Positions 62,228 to 64,000 of a DNA stretch of 64,000 bases are shown piece by piece. The first letter of the stretch is position 1. Each line of letters begins with the position of its first letter. The notes below the pieces were generated by a model. It did no database searches and was not told the DNA's origin. It was given only the letters and a program-made list of their open reading frames with translations. The stretch is from contig NZ_AQVC01000005.1 of assembly GCF_000372405.1 (NCBI RefSeq), positions 1-64,000 of the forward strand, read 5' to 3'. This stretch comes from Porphyromonas somerae DSM 23386. GTDB taxonomy: Bacteria; Bacteroidota; Bacteroidia; Bacteroidales; Porphyromonadaceae. A program made the translations under genes and the position numbers.

Positions 62228-62289
62228 TCTCGGACAAGTCGGACAGGTCGGACGCTCGAATGGAGCACCCTGTCGGGTGCTGATGGGGT
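62228..62289. repeat. TCGGACAAG array plus GCACCCTGTCGGGTGCTGATG hairpin minus its last base
   Basis: Three 9-mers (TCGGACAAG, TCGGACAGG, TCGGACGCT) and then GAGCACCCTGTCGGGTGCTG (62265-62284). The same pair of motifs occurs left of the fimbrial locus. Confidence 0.75.
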
Positions 62290-62323
62290 GTCGATAAGGA
62301 ATCACCGGTACTTGATTGTCAAG

Positions 62324-62449
62324 AAAAACCCCGAAGGGGTTTCATGGTGTATTAACCCAAGCTTCCCCCTGAAGGCGAGTGTAAGCGAGCCTGAAGGTGA
62401 AGCTTGGGTAGCAAGGTCACCACAACCTCGCTACCCCGAAGGGGTTGCA
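62324..62449. repeat. 125-bp direct repeat, right copy
   Basis: Matches 51350-51474 with about nine differences by eye, in the same orientation and with the same flanking ACCCCGAAGGGGTTGCA end. The outermost GGGGTT/AACCCC stems recur again inverted at 62489-62505. Confidence 0.88.
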
Positions 62450-62484
62450 CTTTGATACACATATATATTATATAGGCTATTGTG

Positions 62485-62675
62485 GATATGCAACCCCTTC
62501 GGGGTAGCTAGTTGTGCTCCTTGCCTCTACCCAACCTTCTTCTCGGCAGGCAGGCTTCGCCTACCTACCGAGGGGGAAGGCTGGGTTATTAGACCATGTA
62601 AGCCCTTCGGGCTACTAGCACCCCTTCCGACACGGGTCTTATGGGAGAAGGACCTCTGCGGAGGTTCTTTTTGGG
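62485..62675. repeat. Hairpin cluster downstream of the right repeat
   Basis: CAACCCCTTCGGGGTAGC, GGCAGGCAGGCTTCGCCTAC, AAGCCCTTCGGGCT and a GACCTCTGCGGAGGTTC palindrome followed by TTTTT. These are the same building blocks as the left cluster, so 62148-62934 has no gene apart from repeats. Confidence 0.65.
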
Positions 62676-62741
62676 TGATGGTTAATGGTGAATCGGGGGA
62701 ATATTTGTCTATTGGCTGGGAAATAGGTAGTTTTGTTTATT

Positions 62742-62913
62742 GAGACTGTTGCACGAAGGCGATCTGCTGCGTTGCTTTCGGAGTTCGGCCTAGGTCACGT
62801 ACGTTAGTACGCTCCCTTCGGCCTCATCCTCAGCGCCTTGCATCTCATCCTTCGTGCAAAGTCTCAGCACATTTGATCAAATGTGCGAGAATGGCACTTC
62901 GTGCAACATTCTC
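62742..62913 (-). mobile_element. MITE-like structured element, copy 2 (inverted)
   Basis: A 172-bp reverse-oriented copy of 49546-49718: GAGACTGTTGCACGAAGG at the left end, CCTTCGTGCAAAGTCTC inside, the palindrome GCACATTTGATCAAATGTGC, and GAGAATGGCACTTCGTGCAA ending ATTCTC. It lies 21 bp before the tsaE start. Confidence 0.8.
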
Positions 62914-62934
62914 TTATTGATATATTGGATAAAT

Positions 62935-63414
62935 ATGGGGACTAAACAAATAGAGTGGGGCGAGGGAAAGAGCATAGAGTATCAGCTCAGTGAGGTGCCG
63001 GAGGTGGCAAACTTTCTACTGAAGGAGCTGGGCGAACAGCCTGTGTGGCTATTTGATGCACCGATGGGGGCAGGTAAGACGACGCTTATTAAGGAACTGG
63101 CTAAAGAGCTTGGCGTGGAGGAGGTGACGAGTAGCCCTACCTTCGCCATTGTCAATGAGTATCACACCGAAAGTGGCGATCCTATCTACCACTTTGATGC
63201 CTATCGCCTCGAGACACACGATGATTTGCAAAACATTGGTGCTACCGACTACCTCTACAGTGGCTACTACTGCTTTGTGGAGTGGCCAGCACTCTTCACG
63301 CCTTTTCTGCCAGATGAAGACGAAGTAGTGCGTGTAAGAATTGAGATGGAGGGTGACCACCGACGTCTCTCTCTGCTTAGTGCTGAGGAGCCATTCATCT
63401 ACGACCCACGGTAA
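62935..63414 (+). CDS. tsaE: tRNA threonylcarbamoyladenosine biosynthesis ATPase TsaE
   Basis: About 159 residues from ATG 62935. P-loop APMGAGKTTLIKEL, the SSPTFAIVNEY switch, FDAYRLE and FVEWPALF are TsaE signatures. It works with TsaB and TsaD in t6A37 modification. An upstream extension of the frame to 62854 is made only of MITE sequence and is not used. Its TAA overlaps the next ATG (TAATG). Confidence 0.95.
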   Translation: MGTKQIEWGEGKSIEYQLSEVPEVANFLLKELGEQPVWLFDAPMGAGKTTLIKELAKELGVEEVTSSPTFAIVNEYHTESGDPIYHFDAYRLETHDDLQNIGATDYLYSGYYCFVEWPALFTPFLPDEDEVVRVRIEMEGDHRRLSLLSAEEPFIYDPR

Positions 63415-63656
63415 TGACGAAAGCGGGACTGGTCTATATAGCCCTCGGGCTAATGTTTGTTCTCCCTGGGCTTATGGCCTTATGGGTCGGGCTGAGGGGT
63501 AGCCGTTGGTTTTTCAATAGTCGCTCCTACGGCTTCCTCCCCAAGAAGATAGGTTTGGGTGGTGCCAGGATAGCGATGGTATTAGTTGGGCTGTTGCTAC
63601 TCGCGGCGGCAGTGTTGGTAGTTGTGGACCCAATGGGAATCATGAAAGGAGCTTAA
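63414..63656 (+). CDS. Small two-helix membrane protein
   Basis: An 80-residue protein with two membrane helices (about 5-26 and 52-71) and a short basic loop containing SRSYGFLPKKIGLGG. Small proteins of this size in Bacteroidales are sometimes classed as Imm17-like, but I cannot confirm that. Translationally coupled to tsaE. Confidence 0.7.
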   Translation: MTKAGLVYIALGLMFVLPGLMALWVGLRGSRWFFNSRSYGFLPKKIGLGGARIAMVLVGLLLLAAAVLVVVDPMGIMKGA

Positions 63657-63658
63657 GA

Positions 63659-64000
63659 ATGAAAAAAAGAGAGATTTCTCTATCAGAATATGGAGTGGAG
63701 GAGTATTACCCTCCCCGAGTGCGGTGGCATGTGAGTAAAACGCTCGAGGGGCTCTACGGCATGGTACTGAAAGATATGCGGTCGCTACCGTTGGCGGAGA
63801 GTGGAGAGATCCAGCAGCTAGAGGAGACTTACAAGTACCTTACTTACTACTATAAGGAAGGTACGGACGACCCAAAGCGCAGTGAGATTCTGAGAGGGAT
63901 CGGTACCTCTCTGATGCAATTGCTCCGTGCCAATGCGGCTCATATCGAGGAGGAGGAGCGACCAAATGACACTCGTTGCGAGACCGTACAGAGGCTCAAG
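63659..64000 (+). CDS. Unrecognised protein, 3' end beyond the window
   Basis: ATG 63659 (AGGAGC about 10 nt upstream, ATG 3 nt after the previous stop) opens 114 codons without a stop to the window edge. The visible part is charged and helical, beginning MKKREISLSEYGVEEYYPPR, with no motif I know. Third gene of the tsaE operon. Confidence 0.75.
   Translation, partial: MKKREISLSEYGVEEYYPPRVRWHVSKTLEGLYGMVLKDMRSLPLAESGEIQQLEETYKYLTYYYKEGTDDPKRSEILRGIGTSLMQLLRANAAHIEEEERPNDTRCETVQRLK

Noticed and set aside
62854-62934. N-terminal extension of TsaE
   Set aside because: Encoded by the MITE-like copy; the ATG at 62935 gives the normal TsaE N-terminus.

Overview
The window looks like Bacteroidales chromosome, most likely Porphyromonas or a close relative. 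The reasons are an S46 dipeptidyl-peptidase of DPP7 type, an Mfa-type fimbrial locus with DUF3575/DUF3868 accessory genes, a SusC/SusD nutrient locus, a four-subunit 2-oxoacid:ferredoxin oxidoreductase, and Bacteroidetes-type promoters (TTTG, about 20 nt, TAnnTTTG) upstream of several operons. The species cannot be fixed from sequence alone.

Layout. 1-6.2 kb: a complete type II-C CRISPR-Cas locus. On the minus strand it reads cas9, cas1, cas2, array; a tracrRNA diverges on the plus strand from a palindromic double promoter. 6.2-7.4 kb: SprT-like metalloprotein and aroK. 7.4-11.4 kb: a low-GC YwqK-like/LemA/DUF3137/DUF1266 operon that appears inserted in a dispersed palindromic repeat; an apparently empty copy of that repeat lies at 38.45-38.79 kb. 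11.4-17.7 kb: DPP7-like peptidase, recQ, recJ. 17.9-26.4 kb: a SusC (frameshifted)/SusD/zinc metallohydrolase/DUF4302/BACON outer-membrane import locus. 26.4-27.7 kb: a gene-free AT-rich stretch with two helically phased groups of DnaA-box-like sites, a strong oriC candidate. 27.7-33.1 kb: a DUF3868/DUF3575 pair and the vor operon. 33.3-37.5 kb: murF, zupT, ansA and an MBL-fold hydrolase, now on the plus strand. 37.5-38.9 kb: an orphan CRISPR array with an ATTAAGAC 3' repeat end, plus dispersed repeats. 38.9-50.9 kb: a tightly packed plus-strand run (fatty acyl-CoA ligase, trmH-like, ispD, recG, mnmG, uvrC, dtd, mazG-like, deoC, aroA) with two parS-like palindromes in and just after mnmG. 50.9-52.3 kb: repeat-rich spacer. 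52.3-62.1 kb: fimbrial operon. 62.2-62.9 kb: the same repeats again. 62.9 kb to the end: tsaE and two unrecognised genes.

Chromosome-scale reading. Every confidently called protein gene left of 33.06 kb is on the minus strand, and every one right of 33.31 kb is on the plus strand. This switch, the DnaA-box cluster and the two parS-like sites together suggest the window spans the replication-origin region.

Repeats are unusually rich and fall into at least five families: a 77-79 bp element built from four 17-bp units (four copies); a 172-173 bp MITE-like element (two near-identical inverted copies and diverged relatives); 9-bp TCGGACAAG tandem arrays; a multi-hairpin element with GACCTCTGCCGAGGTC cores; and a 125-bp direct repeat bracketing the fimbrial locus. 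aroA appears to take its start codon from a MITE-like copy.
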